The notes under the pieces: model-generated
What the model saw: only the letters and a program-made list of their open reading frames with translations
The model's database searches: none
Told to the model about the DNA's origin: nothing
Assembly: GCF_004114915.1 (NCBI RefSeq)
Contig: NZ_CP022219.1
Location: forward strand, 5,796,501 to 5,860,500
From: Bradyrhizobium guangxiense
GTDB lineage: Bacteria > Pseudomonadota > Alphaproteobacteria > Rhizobiales > Xanthobacteraceae
Direction: 5' to 3'
DNA length: 64,000 bases
Program-made: the position numbers and the translations under genes
Shown here: positions 37,379-46,632 of the stretch, one piece after another
How positions within the stretch are numbered: position 1 is the first letter of the stretch
Layout of the letters: every line of letters starts with the position of its first letter

Positions 37379-37424
37379 GCATGATCTTTCCGGAAAACCA
37401 CTTCGCACTTTTCCGGATCATGCT
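37379..37424. repeat. RIME-like rhizobial palindrome, family D
   Basis: A palindrome built from GCATGATCTTTCCGGAAAAC, a short CACTTCGCAC loop, and TTTTCCGGATCATGC. I recognise this as a dispersed palindrome frequent in Bradyrhizobium and Rhodopseudomonas genomes (from memory). It abuts the stop of the AAA ATPase gene. Confidence 0.8.
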
Positions 37425-38540
37425 TTAAGAGTCGTCTTCGTCGGATTCATCGTCCCGATACTCACCGCCGAGGGTCAGGCCCTCGATCGTCGTGGCGCCT
37501 TTCTGCTTGATCACCCGGCGAAGCGGGACCGCGCTCTCGCTTCGCAAGGCCTCCATCAATTGCTCCGAATGGGTGACAATCCAGATGTCGGCGCGGCTCG
37601 ATGCCTTGACGATCAGACGGGCCAATGGCGCAAGCAGCGACGGATGCAGGCTGGTCTCGGGTTCGTTCAGCGCGATGAACGGCGAAAGCCGATAGCCCAT
37701 GAACACGGCAAGCAGGCAGATATATTTCAGCGTTCCGTCGGACAGTTCATGAGCCCTGAACGGGCGCGGCATGTCCTCCAATTGCAGATCGAATTCGCAC
37801 GAGCCACCTTGTTCCCATGCGCGGAGTTCGGCGCCCGGAAATGCATCCTGGATCGCGTCGTGCAAGTCGGTTGCGTCTTCCCTGATGGTATAGAGTGTCG
37901 CCAGGGCCGCAGCCAGGTCGCTTCCATCGGCACTCAGTGAGGGCGTCGTGATTGCGAGGCAAGGCTTTCGTATCGGTGACGCCGGATCGGTGCGAAAGTC
38001 ATGATAGAAGCGCCAGCCCAGCATCGCGCTTCTGATCAAATCGATTTCCGGGCATTCCCTGCCGTCGGAAAAACCCGCGAGCGCCGGCTCGGACGGCAGC
38101 ACGGCGTCCTTGTGGCTGGTCCATGCGCCGCTGTCGCGGCGGATGCTGACGAGCGAGTTCTTCCGCTCCATCAGGAGAACCGTTCGTTTGCCCTGCGTCG
38201 CCTCGATACTTTCTGCCTTGATCATCGGCTCGCCGGAAAACGCTGCCTCAAGCGAGGCCGGAAATCCGATCTTCAGGCGATCGAATCTCGCCGTCAATCG
38301 CAATCGGCCATCCTCGCCGCGTTTGCGGATGCCTGACCAGCAGACCGAATTCAGTCCGCCCTCCTCGGCGATCGTGCGCGTGATCCGCCCGCTCGCCGCG
38401 TCGCGCAACAGCGACAAGGACTTGTAGAGGTTGGACTTGCCGACGCCAGTTTCCCCCACAAAGACGGACAGGGGGTGGATTGGTAGGGAGAGCCGCCGGA
38501 TCGAGCGATAGTTCGAGATCGCTATATCGGTCGGACGCAT
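37425..38540 (-). CDS. AAA-family ATPase, stand-alone (RecF/OLD-like, COG4637 type)
   Basis: This 371-residue ATPase has an N-terminal IAISNYRSIRRLSLPIHPL and Walker A FVGETGVGKSNLYKSL (about residues 31-38), then a long insertion. The C-terminal half has the ABC-like Walker B FIALNEPETSLHPSLLAPLA and the switch His in WIVTHSEQLMEAL. This is the SMC/RecF-type predicted-ATPase group. No Toprim, nuclease or partner gene is attached or adjacent. It sits alone between repeats (families C and D on one side, B on the other) and its codon use looks less GC-biased than neighbours, suggesting a gained gene. Role unknown; some relatives are in phage defence. Confidence 0.88.
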   Translation of the reverse strand: MRPTDIAISNYRSIRRLSLPIHPLSVFVGETGVGKSNLYKSLSLLRDAASGRITRTIAEEGGLNSVCWSGIRKRGEDGRLRLTARFDRLKIGFPASLEAAFSGEPMIKAESIEATQGKRTVLLMERKNSLVSIRRDSGAWTSHKDAVLPSEPALAGFSDGRECPEIDLIRSAMLGWRFYHDFRTDPASPIRKPCLAITTPSLSADGSDLAAALATLYTIREDATDLHDAIQDAFPGAELRAWEQGGSCEFDLQLEDMPRPFRAHELSDGTLKYICLLAVFMGYRLSPFIALNEPETSLHPSLLAPLARLIVKASSRADIWIVTHSEQLMEALRSESAVPLRRVIKQKGATTIEGLTLGGEYRDDESDEDDS

Positions 38541-38654
38541 CAGGTGCTCTCAGTCGGTGCTGGCTATGCATTCGCCCTGCCGTGGGGAACGGACGCCGAT
38601 TCTATCCAGAGATGGAGTCTGGATTGACTAATCGGGTAAGACAAGCTCTCCGCT

Positions 38655-38757
38655 GTCATTCCGGGGCGCGCCTCTAGGCGCGAGCCCGGAATCCATTCAT
38701 GACTGTGATGGCCGCCCGATGGATTCCGGGCTCGTGCTTCGCACGCCCCGGAATGAC
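38655..38757. repeat. Palindromic repeat, family B
   Basis: GTCATTCCGGGGCGCGCCTC running to GAGCCCGGAATCCATTCATG, then an inverted partner ending CACGCCCCGGAATGAC. It lies between the AAA ATPase gene and the RND permease stop. Confidence 0.88.
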
Positions 38758-38765
38758 GGGAGCGT

Positions 38766-41700
38766 TCAGTGGCCGGTGTGCGCCCGCGCTGGCGGACCAT
38801 ACGCCTCGCCGTCCCCCACCGCCTTCGGCTCCCTGTCCCCGGCCAGCACGCGCTGCACCGAGACGAAGAACACCGGCACCATCAGCAGCGCCAGGATCAC
38901 CACGGCGATCATGCCGCCCATCACGACGCTGCCGAGCGCCTGTTGGCTGGCGCCGCCGGCGCCGTGGGCGATGGCCATCGGCAGCACGCCGCAGATGAAG
39001 GCAAGGCCGGTCATCAGGATCGGACGGAAGCGCAGGCGGCAGGCTTCGATGGTGGCGTCGACCAGGGGCTTGCCTTCCTTCCGCAGGTCTTTGGCGAATT
39101 CGATGATCAGGATCGCGTCCTTGGCCGCGAGGCCGATGATGGTGATCAGGCCGACGGTGAAATAGACGTCGTTGGGCAGACCGCGCAGCATCGCCGCGGT
39201 CACGGCGCCGACGATGCCGAGCGGCACGGTGAGCAGAACCGCGAGCGGAATGGTCCAGCTTTCATAGAGCGCGGCCAGACACAGGAACACCACGAACACC
39301 GACAGCGCCAGCAGGAACGGTGCCTGCGAGCCCGACAGCTTCTCCTGCAGCGACTGTCCGGTCCATTCATAGCCGAAGCCGCGCGGCAAGCGGCCGGCAA
39401 GCCGCTCCATCTCGGAAATGGCGTCGCCCGAGGTGAAGCCGGGCCTGGCCTCGCCGGAGATGCGCACCGCCGGATAATAGTTGAAGCCGGCGATCTGCGT
39501 CGGGCCGCGCGCCCATTCGACCGTCGCGAAGGAGGAGAACGGCACGAGCTGGCCGCGGCTGTTCTTGACGTTGTAATTGAGGATGTCCTCAGTCCGCATG
39601 CGGTCGCGGGCATCGGCCTGCACCACCACGCGCTGCATGCGGCCGCGGTTCGGGAAGTCGTTGATGTAGTTCGAGCCGAGATTGGTCGAGATCGTGTTGT
39701 TGATGTCCTCGAAGGTGACGCCGAAGGCGCCGGCCTTCTCGCGGTCGATCACGAGATTGACCACACCCGACTCGGGCAGCCCCTCGATATAGACCTTCTG
39801 CAGCACCGGGCTGGCATTGGCTTCCGCGATCAACTGGTCGGCGGCGCGCATCAATTGCGCATAGCCCTTCTGGCCGCGGTCCTGGAGGCGGAACGAGAAA
39901 CCCGAGGAGTTGCCGAGATTGTCGATCGGCGGCGGCTGCAGCGCCGAGATCTTGGCGTCGCGGATCGACGACAGATCGCGGTTGATGTCGTTGACGATCG
40001 CCGCGGCGGAATCCTTCGGCCCGCGCTCCGACCAGTCCTTCAGCGTGATGAAGGCCTGTGCGGTGTTCATGCCCTGGCCGGAGAAGCTGAAGCCGGTGAG
40101 GAAGGTGACGTTGTCGACGCCGGGCCGCTGTGCCAGATATTTCTCCACCTTCTCGATCACGGCCTCGGTGCGGGCGTAGGACGAATCCGACGGCGTCTGC
40201 ACGTCGGTGGTGACGAAGCCCTGGTCGTCGACCGGCAGGAAGCCGCCGGGCAGGCTGACGAACGCCCAGGACAGACCAACCAGCAGCGCGACGTAGACCA
40301 GCATCAGGCGGCCGGTGCGCTTCAGCGAAAAGCCGACGGTGCGGGAATAGCCTTCCTTGCCGCCTTCGAGCACGCGGTTGAACCAGCCGAACACGCCTCT
40401 CTTCGCATGACCGTGGCCGGCCGCCACCGGCTTGAGCAGGGTCGCGCACAGCGCCGGCGTCAGCGACAGCGCCAGGAAGGCGGAGAAGCCGATCGCGGCG
40501 ACCATGGTCACCGAGAACTGGCGATAGATGATGCCGACCGAGCCCGGGAAGAACGCCATCGGCACGAACACCGCCATCAGCACCAGCGTGATGCCGATGA
40601 TGGCGCCCGATATCTGTGACATCGCCTTGCGCGTCGCTTCCTTCGGCGGCAGGCCTTCCTCGCTCATAATGCGCTCGACGTTCTCGACCACGACGATGGC
40701 GTCGTCGACGAGGATGCCGACCGCGAGCACCATGCCGAACATCGAGAGCATGTTGATGGAATAGCCGGCGAGCAGCAGCGTGGAGCAGGCCCCGAGCAGC
40801 GCCACCGGCACCACAATGGTCGGAATGATGGTGTAGCGGATGTTCTGGAGGAACAGGAACATCACCACGAACACCAGCACGACGGCTTCGACCAAGGTCG
40901 AAAGCACCTTCTTGATCGAGGCCTCGACCACGGGCGTGATGTTGTAGGGAATCTCGTAGGTGATGTTGGCCGGGAAGAAGCGCGACAGCTCCTTCATCTT
41001 GGCTTCGACCGCGCTCGCGGTCGCCAGCGCATTGCCGGTCGGCGACATCAGGACGGAGAGACCCGCGGTCGGCTTGCCGTCGAGCCGGGTGTTGAACTGG
41101 TAGCTGAGACCGCCGATCTCGACGCGCGCAACGTCGCGCAGGCGCACGGTCGAGCCGTCGGCATTGGCGCGCAGGATGATGGCGCCGAACTCGTCCGGCG
41201 AGGACAGCTGGCCCTTGACCAGCACCAGCGCCGAGGTGCGCTGGCTCGACGTCGAGGGTTCGGCACCGAGGCTTCCCGAGGCGACCTGGGCGTTCTGCGC
41301 GGCGATGGCCTTGTTGATGTCGTCCGCGGTGAGCCCATAGCCGACCAGCTTGGCCGGGTCGACCCAGACGCGCAAAGAGCGCTCGGTCGAATAAAGCGTG
41401 GCGCGGCCGACGCCGGGAATACGGCGGATCTCGCCGAGCACGTTGCGGATCATGAAGTCGCCGAGGCCGACCTCGTCGAGGCTGCCGTCGGTCGAATTCA
41501 GCGTGATGATCTGCAGCACCGCGCTGGATGCTTCCTCGATCAGGATGCCCTGCTGCATCACCGCGCGCGGCAGGCGCGCCTCGACGCGCTTGATGCGGTT
41601 CTGCACCTCGACCGAGGCGGCACTGGTATCGGTGCCCGGCTGGAAGTTGGCGATGATCTCGACCTGGCCGAGCGAGTCGCTGGTCGATTCGAAGTTGAGG

Positions 41701-41924
41701 ATGTTGGCGGCGCCGTTGAGCTCTTCCTCGATCAGCCGCGTGACGCTGTTGTAGAGGTTTTCCGGCGAGGCGCCGGGATAACTGGTCGAGATCGAGATCG
41801 AGGGCGGCGCGATGATCGGATATTGCGCGATCGGCAGCAGCGGCACGGCGATGGCGCCGATCAAGCAGATGAACAGCGCGACCACCCAGGCGAAGATCGG
41901 CCTGTCGATGAAGAAACTCGCCAT
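38766..41924 (-). CDS. RND efflux transporter, inner-membrane pump (HAE1/AcrB-MexB type)
   Basis: This 1052-residue pump has the HAE1 start MASFFIDRPIFAWVVALFIC, two large periplasmic domains and twelve transmembrane helices. The proton-relay aspartates lie in GILVDDAIVVVENVERIM. Other conserved segments are SYPGASPENLYNSVTRLIEE and GLAAKDAILIIEFAKDLRKE. It exports hydrophobic compounds from periplasm/inner membrane using proton motive force. The adaptor gene lies six bases upstream in the same operon; no outer-membrane channel gene is present, so it must use a TolC-like protein encoded elsewhere. Confidence 0.97.
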   Translation of the reverse strand: MASFFIDRPIFAWVVALFICLIGAIAVPLLPIAQYPIIAPPSISISTSYPGASPENLYNSVTRLIEEELNGAANILNFESTSDSLGQVEIIANFQPGTDTSAASVEVQNRIKRVEARLPRAVMQQGILIEEASSAVLQIITLNSTDGSLDEVGLGDFMIRNVLGEIRRIPGVGRATLYSTERSLRVWVDPAKLVGYGLTADDINKAIAAQNAQVASGSLGAEPSTSSQRTSALVLVKGQLSSPDEFGAIILRANADGSTVRLRDVARVEIGGLSYQFNTRLDGKPTAGLSVLMSPTGNALATASAVEAKMKELSRFFPANITYEIPYNITPVVEASIKKVLSTLVEAVVLVFVVMFLFLQNIRYTIIPTIVVPVALLGACSTLLLAGYSINMLSMFGMVLAVGILVDDAIVVVENVERIMSEEGLPPKEATRKAMSQISGAIIGITLVLMAVFVPMAFFPGSVGIIYRQFSVTMVAAIGFSAFLALSLTPALCATLLKPVAAGHGHAKRGVFGWFNRVLEGGKEGYSRTVGFSLKRTGRLMLVYVALLVGLSWAFVSLPGGFLPVDDQGFVTTDVQTPSDSSYARTEAVIEKVEKYLAQRPGVDNVTFLTGFSFSGQGMNTAQAFITLKDWSERGPKDSAAAIVNDINRDLSSIRDAKISALQPPPIDNLGNSSGFSFRLQDRGQKGYAQLMRAADQLIAEANASPVLQKVYIEGLPESGVVNLVIDREKAGAFGVTFEDINNTISTNLGSNYINDFPNRGRMQRVVVQADARDRMRTEDILNYNVKNSRGQLVPFSSFATVEWARGPTQIAGFNYYPAVRISGEARPGFTSGDAISEMERLAGRLPRGFGYEWTGQSLQEKLSGSQAPFLLALSVFVVFLCLAALYESWTIPLAVLLTVPLGIVGAVTAAMLRGLPNDVYFTVGLITIIGLAAKDAILIIEFAKDLRKEGKPLVDATIEACRLRFRPILMTGLAFICGVLPMAIAHGAGGASQQALGSVVMGGMIAVVILALLMVPVFFVSVQRVLAGDREPKAVGDGEAYGPPARAHTGH

Positions 41925-41930
41925 GGCGCG

Positions 41931-43124
41931 TTACCGCGTGAGCTTGAGGGCGTGCCGATTGTCCGCGGTCGCGTCCGCTTCCGACCAGGATTGCGGCTTG
42001 ACCTTGTCGCCGGCCGCGAACTTCTGGAAGCCTTCGACCACGACCTTGTCGCCGGCCTTCAGGCCCTCGGTGATGAACCAGACGCCGTCCTGCACCGATC
42101 CGGTGCGCACCGGCTGCACCGCAATGTGGTTGTCGTCCTTGACGACGAACACTTCGCTGCCGCCGCCGCCATTACGCTGGATCGCCTGCTGCGGCACCGC
42201 GATCGCATCGGAATCGAGGCCCTGGTCGATGCGGACGCGGACATACATGCCCGGCAGCAGTTCCCGCTTGGGATTGGGGAACTCGCCGCGCAGCGTCACC
42301 TGCCCGGTGTGAGCGTCGACCTTGGCGTCGGAGAACAGCAGCTTGCCGTCGAGCGAATAGAGGGTGTTGTCGTCGAGCACCAGGCGCACCTTGGCCGCAT
42401 CGGAGGCGATGCGCTCGAGGTCGCCGGTCTCGAAGGCACGGCGGAGCTGGTTGAGCTCGGTCACTGACTGGGTGAAGTCGGCATAGATCGGATCGAGCTG
42501 CTGGATGGTGGCGAGATTGGTCTCGTTCTGCACCGCAAGGGCGCCCTCGCTGACAAGGGCCGCACCGACCACGCCGTCGATCGGCGCGCGCACGGTGGCA
42601 TAATCGAGATTGAGCCTTGCCCGCGAGAGATCGGCCTTGCGACCCTCGACCTCGGCATGAGCCTGGCGTTCGGCCGCAATCGCCTTCTCGTTCTCGGCTT
42701 CCGGGGCGGCGCGATCCTTGGTGAGGGTGGCGATACGGTGCGCCTGCTGCCTCGCCTGCATCAAGGCGGCTTCCGCCTTGGCGAGCGCAGCCTCGTTGGC
42801 CATCACCTCGACCTCGAACGGGCGCGGATCGATGCGGTAGAGCGGATCGCCCGCCTTCACCTCGCTGCCCTGGCGGAACAGGCGCTCGACCACGATGCCG
42901 GAGACGCGCGGCCGCACCTCGGCGACGCGCGTCGGGGCGATGCGGCCGGGCAGCTCGCGCACGACGGCGCGGGCTTGCGGCTTGACGATGACGATGCTGA
43001 CGTCAGGGTCAGCCGGCGGCGCGGCGGACACTGCAGAGCTGGATTCCTCACAAGCCCCGAGCAGCGGCGCAAGGGCCGCGAGCATTAGTGCAACGCATGC
43101 CGTTCGCGCGCGAAGTCCAGACAT
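41931..43124 (-). CDS. RND efflux periplasmic adaptor, lipoprotein (AcrA/MexA type)
   Basis: This 397-residue membrane-fusion protein has a lipoprotein signal ending LAALAPLLGAC (lipidated Cys near residue 25). It then shows the lipoyl half (VRPRVSGIVVERLFRQGSEV), an alpha hairpin (residues about 95-165), the second lipoyl half (LDYATVRAPIDGVVGAALVS) and beta-barrel/membrane-proximal domains. It bridges the inner-membrane pump and an outer-membrane channel. First gene of a two-gene operon. No TetR or MarR repressor is adjacent. Confidence 0.96.
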   Translation of the reverse strand: MSGLRARTACVALMLAALAPLLGACEESSSAVSAAPPADPDVSIVIVKPQARAVVRELPGRIAPTRVAEVRPRVSGIVVERLFRQGSEVKAGDPLYRIDPRPFEVEVMANEAALAKAEAALMQARQQAHRIATLTKDRAAPEAENEKAIAAERQAHAEVEGRKADLSRARLNLDYATVRAPIDGVVGAALVSEGALAVQNETNLATIQQLDPIYADFTQSVTELNQLRRAFETGDLERIASDAAKVRLVLDDNTLYSLDGKLLFSDAKVDAHTGQVTLRGEFPNPKRELLPGMYVRVRIDQGLDSDAIAVPQQAIQRNGGGGSEVFVVKDDNHIAVQPVRTGSVQDGVWFITEGLKAGDKVVVEGFQKFAAGDKVKPQSWSEADATADNRHALKLTR

Positions 43125-43358
43125 GAAGTGAGGTGCCCCGAGGTTGTTGATACGGAATCAAGCACGGCGCGGCGCCCGTTCTGGGCGAATGACCGCGCGG
43201 CTGATGAGGTCAAAATAGAATGGAGCTGCTGCGACGCAACGCGGATCGCGGGCGGCTCATTGTCACACGGGCTACCGCCTTGAATAAACGAACATTTTTT
43301 GGTGTCACCGGATCGTGAGTCCGGTTCCATCCGGGCGTGCCGCGACAGAAGATCGCAA

Positions 43359-44378
43359 TTACTCGGCCGCCTTCATCCGGTAGTGGCTGACACCCCATTC
43401 GGTTCCATCGGCATAGCCGAACAGGCCCGATGTCGCGAGCAAGAGCCAGCGCCAGCGCCGCATCCACATGCAGGTCTGCTCGCCATAGACCTTGCGCAGG
43501 GATACCTCGATCGCGTCCCGGTGCGCATCGAAATTGGCGAGCCAGTCATTGGCGGTGCGTTGATAATGGGTGCCGCTCCAGCACCATTCCTTCTCGATTG
43601 CAAAGAGGTCGTCAAATTGCCTGACGAGGTGATGGCTCGGCATCAACCCACCCGTGAAGACGTGCTGGGCGATCCAATCCTCGCGATCGGACCGGTCGAA
43701 CAGGTGGGACCCGGTACGATGCGTGGCGATGTGCATCAGGAAGCGCCCCTCGGGCGAAAGCCATGACCGCAGGCGCGTCATCAGCTTGCGCCAGTTCATG
43801 ATGTGCTCGAACGTCTCGACCGCGACGATGCGGTCGAACTGGCCGTCGGGCGCGAACACGTTCATGTCCGCTGCGATCACGCGCAGGTTCAGCAAGCCGC
43901 GCTGCCGCGCCTGCTGCTCGACATGGGCACGCTGCGCCTGCGACGTCGCCACCGCCGTCACCTTGGCGTGCGGAAACTGCCGCGCCATCCACAGCGACAG
44001 CGAGCCCCAGCCGCAGCCGAGCTCGAGGATGGTCTGGCCGTCGGCGAGGCCGGCATGCTCGACGGTCTGGCGCAGCGCCTCCTCCTCCGCCTCCCGCAAG
44101 GTGGTCGCGGCGGTCTTGTAGAAGCAGCAGGAGTCCTTGCGGCTGGGGCCGAGCACGTCCGCGAAGAACGAAGCGGGCACCTCGTCACGTCCGGCCTCGG
44201 CATCCTCGGCGATCGGCCGCAGCATCATCCGGCCCGCGAAGGCGACCTCGGCGGCCGCGTCATGGGCGGCGAGGCGGGTTGCGGTGCGGGAGCACAGGCG
44301 CTGGATCGCGGCGCGGATCACGACGTCCGGCAACGGCACGCGTTCGGCAGTCCCGATGATCGCGGAAACGACGCTCAT
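43359..44378 (-). CDS. SAM-dependent methyltransferase, cyclopropane fatty-acid synthase-like
   Basis: This 339-residue methyltransferase has the SAM-binding motif I ILELGCGWGSLSLWMARQFP, the motif VETFEHIMNWRKLMTRLRSW and a C-terminal region like the CFA synthase/coclaurine N-methyltransferase group (HYQRTANDWLANFDAHRDAI). Plausible substrates are unsaturated fatty-acyl chains of phospholipids or a small amine. It lies 234 bases downstream of the adaptor gene's start region on the same strand; the intervening DNA holds no gene I can support and probably carries the efflux promoter. Confidence 0.88.
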   Translation of the reverse strand: MSVVSAIIGTAERVPLPDVVIRAAIQRLCSRTATRLAAHDAAAEVAFAGRMMLRPIAEDAEAGRDEVPASFFADVLGPSRKDSCCFYKTAATTLREAEEEALRQTVEHAGLADGQTILELGCGWGSLSLWMARQFPHAKVTAVATSQAQRAHVEQQARQRGLLNLRVIAADMNVFAPDGQFDRIVAVETFEHIMNWRKLMTRLRSWLSPEGRFLMHIATHRTGSHLFDRSDREDWIAQHVFTGGLMPSHHLVRQFDDLFAIEKEWCWSGTHYQRTANDWLANFDAHRDAIEVSLRKVYGEQTCMWMRRWRWLLLATSGLFGYADGTEWGVSHYRMKAAE

Positions 44379-44532
44379 GCGTCCCCCGAATGGCGAATCT
44401 CTGCAAAGACCCGGTTATCAAAGCGTCGTTTCCGGTCCGGGTTCCCCACGCCGTCCCCGAAATCGGCGCATCCGGCGCTTTTTTTGGGCTGGCGCTGTGC
44501 CATAGTGCGCAGCGCAAGCAAGTTTGTAATGG

Positions 44533-45561
44533 ATGATACCGGCCATGCCGTCAGGCACTTCGCCCCGTTCCACCATGGATATCGAGTACACCAAACTGTC
44601 CTCGCCCAGCGTCTTCCTGGTGCGGATGCTGGTCTTCCTGGTGCTGTGCACGCTGGTGGGCGTGGTGCTCTACAAGCAGATCATCCAGGCCTTCTTCGCC
44701 AATCCCGGGCTCAATGCCCTGATCGGCGCCGTGCTGTTCATCGGCATCATCCTGGCCTTCCGGCAGGTGATCCGGCTCTATCCCGAGGTCTCCTGGGTCA
44801 ACAATTTCCGCATCGCCGATCCCGGCCTGGCGCCGGCCCGGCACCCGAAACTGCTGGCGCCAATGGCGGCCATCCTCGGCGGCGAGCGCTCCGGGCGGAT
44901 GAGCATCACCCAGACCACCATGCGGCATCTGCTCGATTCGATCGCGACTCGCCTCGATGAGGCCCGCGACATCTCGCGCTACATGACCGGCCTGCTGGTC
45001 TTCCTCGGCCTGCTCGGCACCTTCTGGGGCCTGATCGAGACCGTCGGCTCGGTCGGCAAGGTGATCGACGGCCTCAAGGTCGGCGGCGATTCCGGGGCGC
45101 TGTTCGACACGCTGAAGGAGGGGCTCGCCGCGCCGCTGGGCGGCATGGGCATCTCGTTCTCGAGCTCGCTGTTCGGCCTCGCCGGCTCGCTGATCCTCGG
45201 CTTCCTCGACCTGCAATCGAGCCAGGCGCAGAACCGTTTCTACACCGACCTCGAGGACTGGCTGGCCACCACCGTGCGCGAATATGGCAACGGCGAGATG
45301 CCGGTTGCGGCGAGCGGCGGGGGCGCCAGCGGCGAGCTCCAGGCCGCAGTCGAGCGGCTGCGCTCCGTGCTCGAGGAAGGCAGTGCCAGCCGCGGCACCA
45401 CGGCGGCGATGGCGAGCCTTGCCGAAGCGATCCAGGCGCTGGTCTCGCACATGCGCACCGAGCAGCAGATGATCCGCGAATGGGCCGACGGCCAGGGCGA
45501 GCAGAACCGCGAGATCCGGCGCCTGTTGGAGCGCCTCGCGCGCCAACCGGAGAAGAGCTGA
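44533..45561 (+). CDS. MotA/TolQ/ExbB-like proton channel protein
   Basis: This 342-residue inner-membrane protein has helices near residues 28-48 and 55-77 (LIGAVLFIGIILAFRQVIRL), then a third/fourth pair around GLLVFLGLLGTFWGLIETVG and GLAGSLILGFLDLQS. These match the TolQ/MotA proton-channel core. The C-terminal third is a cytoplasmic coiled region with EELRS-like helices. Start taken at ATG 44533, although ATG 44575 (MDIEYTK) is also plausible. It pairs with the OmpA-domain protein encoded 42 bases downstream, and is not part of a flagellar or tol-pal operon. Confidence 0.9.
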   Translation: MIPAMPSGTSPRSTMDIEYTKLSSPSVFLVRMLVFLVLCTLVGVVLYKQIIQAFFANPGLNALIGAVLFIGIILAFRQVIRLYPEVSWVNNFRIADPGLAPARHPKLLAPMAAILGGERSGRMSITQTTMRHLLDSIATRLDEARDISRYMTGLLVFLGLLGTFWGLIETVGSVGKVIDGLKVGGDSGALFDTLKEGLAAPLGGMGISFSSSLFGLAGSLILGFLDLQSSQAQNRFYTDLEDWLATTVREYGNGEMPVAASGGGASGELQAAVERLRSVLEEGSASRGTTAAMASLAEAIQALVSHMRTEQQMIREWADGQGEQNREIRRLLERLARQPEKS

Positions 45562-45603
45562 GGACGGTATCGCGTCCCGGACACGACAGAAACGGAGACG
45601 TAA

Positions 45604-46632
45604 ATGGCTCTAGCGCGCGGCCGCCGCAGCGAAGGCGCCTTCAACTATTGGCCCGGCTTCGTCGACGCGCTGTCGACGCTGGTGCTGTCGATCGTGTTTC
45701 TGCTGTCGGTGTTCCTGGTGGTGCAGTTCTTCCTGTCGCAGGAGGTCACCGGCAAGGACAAGGCGCTGGAGCAGCTCAACGCCAAGATCGCCCAGCTCAA
45801 CGAGCTGTTGTCGCTGGAGAAGCTCGGCAAGCTCACGCTCGACGACCAGGTCTCGCAATTGAGGGCGGGCCTCGCCTCGGCCGAGTCCGAGCGCGATCGC
45901 ATCAAGGGTCTCTATGACGGCCTCGCTGCCGCTGGCAACGACGCGCAAGGCAAGACCGCCGAGCTCGGCAAGGCGCTGGATTCCGAGAAGGCGGTCTCGG
46001 CGCGGGCGCTGGCGCAGATCGAGGTGCTGAACCAGCAGATCAGCGCGCTGCGCCGGCAATTGGCCGCGCTGGAAGAGGCGCTCGATGCCTCCGAGAAGCG
46101 CGACAAGGAATCGCAGAACCGCATTGCCGATCTGGGGTCCCGCCTGAATGTTGCCTTGGCGCAGCGCGTGCAGGAATTGTCGCGCTACCGCTCGGAGTTC
46201 TTCGGCCGCCTGCGCGCCATCCTCGGCAACCGGCCGGACATCCGCATCGTCGGCGACCGCTTCGTATTCCAGTCCGAGGTGTTCTTCGACACCGGACAGG
46301 CGACCTTGCTGCCCGAAGGCCGTGCCGAGCTCGACACCCTCGCGACCGCGCTGATCGAGCTCGACAAGAAGATCCCGAGCGAGATCCCCTGGGTGCTGCG
46401 CGTCGACGGCCATACCGACATACGCCCGGTCAACGGGCCGAACTTCAAGTCGAACTGGGACCTGTCCGCCGCGCGCTCGATCTCGGTGGTGCAATATCTG
46501 ATCTCGCTCGGCGTGCCCGCCCAGCGCCTCGTTGCGGCCGGCTTCGGCGAGTTCCAGCCGCTCGATCCAGGCAATACCGAGGACGCCTACAAGCGCAACC
46601 GCCGCATCGAGCTGAAGCTGACGGAGCGGTAG
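45604..46632 (+). CDS. MotB/OmpA-domain peptidoglycan-binding partner of the proton channel
   Basis: This 342-residue protein has a single N-terminal transmembrane helix preceded by WPGFVDALSTLVLSIVFLLS, placing an Asp where MotB has its proton-channel Asp. A long coiled coil follows (about residues 45-190, LEQLNAKIAQLNELL), then an OmpA-like domain from about residue 220 with VFFDTGQATLLPEGRAELDT, DGHTDIRPV, LSAARSISVVQYLISLG and KRNRRIELKL. This is a stator-like pair using proton flow to do mechanical work at the cell wall. Target unknown. Confidence 0.93.
   Translation: MALARGRRSEGAFNYWPGFVDALSTLVLSIVFLLSVFLVVQFFLSQEVTGKDKALEQLNAKIAQLNELLSLEKLGKLTLDDQVSQLRAGLASAESERDRIKGLYDGLAAAGNDAQGKTAELGKALDSEKAVSARALAQIEVLNQQISALRRQLAALEEALDASEKRDKESQNRIADLGSRLNVALAQRVQELSRYRSEFFGRLRAILGNRPDIRIVGDRFVFQSEVFFDTGQATLLPEGRAELDTLATALIELDKKIPSEIPWVLRVDGHTDIRPVNGPNFKSNWDLSAARSISVVQYLISLGVPAQRLVAAGFGEFQPLDPGNTEDAYKRNRRIELKLTER

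Noticed and set aside
43297..43335. tRNA-like or terminator element between the efflux adaptor gene and the methyltransferase gene
   Set aside because: ACCGGA/TCCGGT pairing exists, but no cloverleaf can be formed and there is no T tract on the proper side.
44533..46632. Zorya-type defence system based on MotA/MotB-like proteins
   Set aside because: No zorC, zorD or zorE gene follows, and the channel protein lacks the very long tail helix expected for ZorA.
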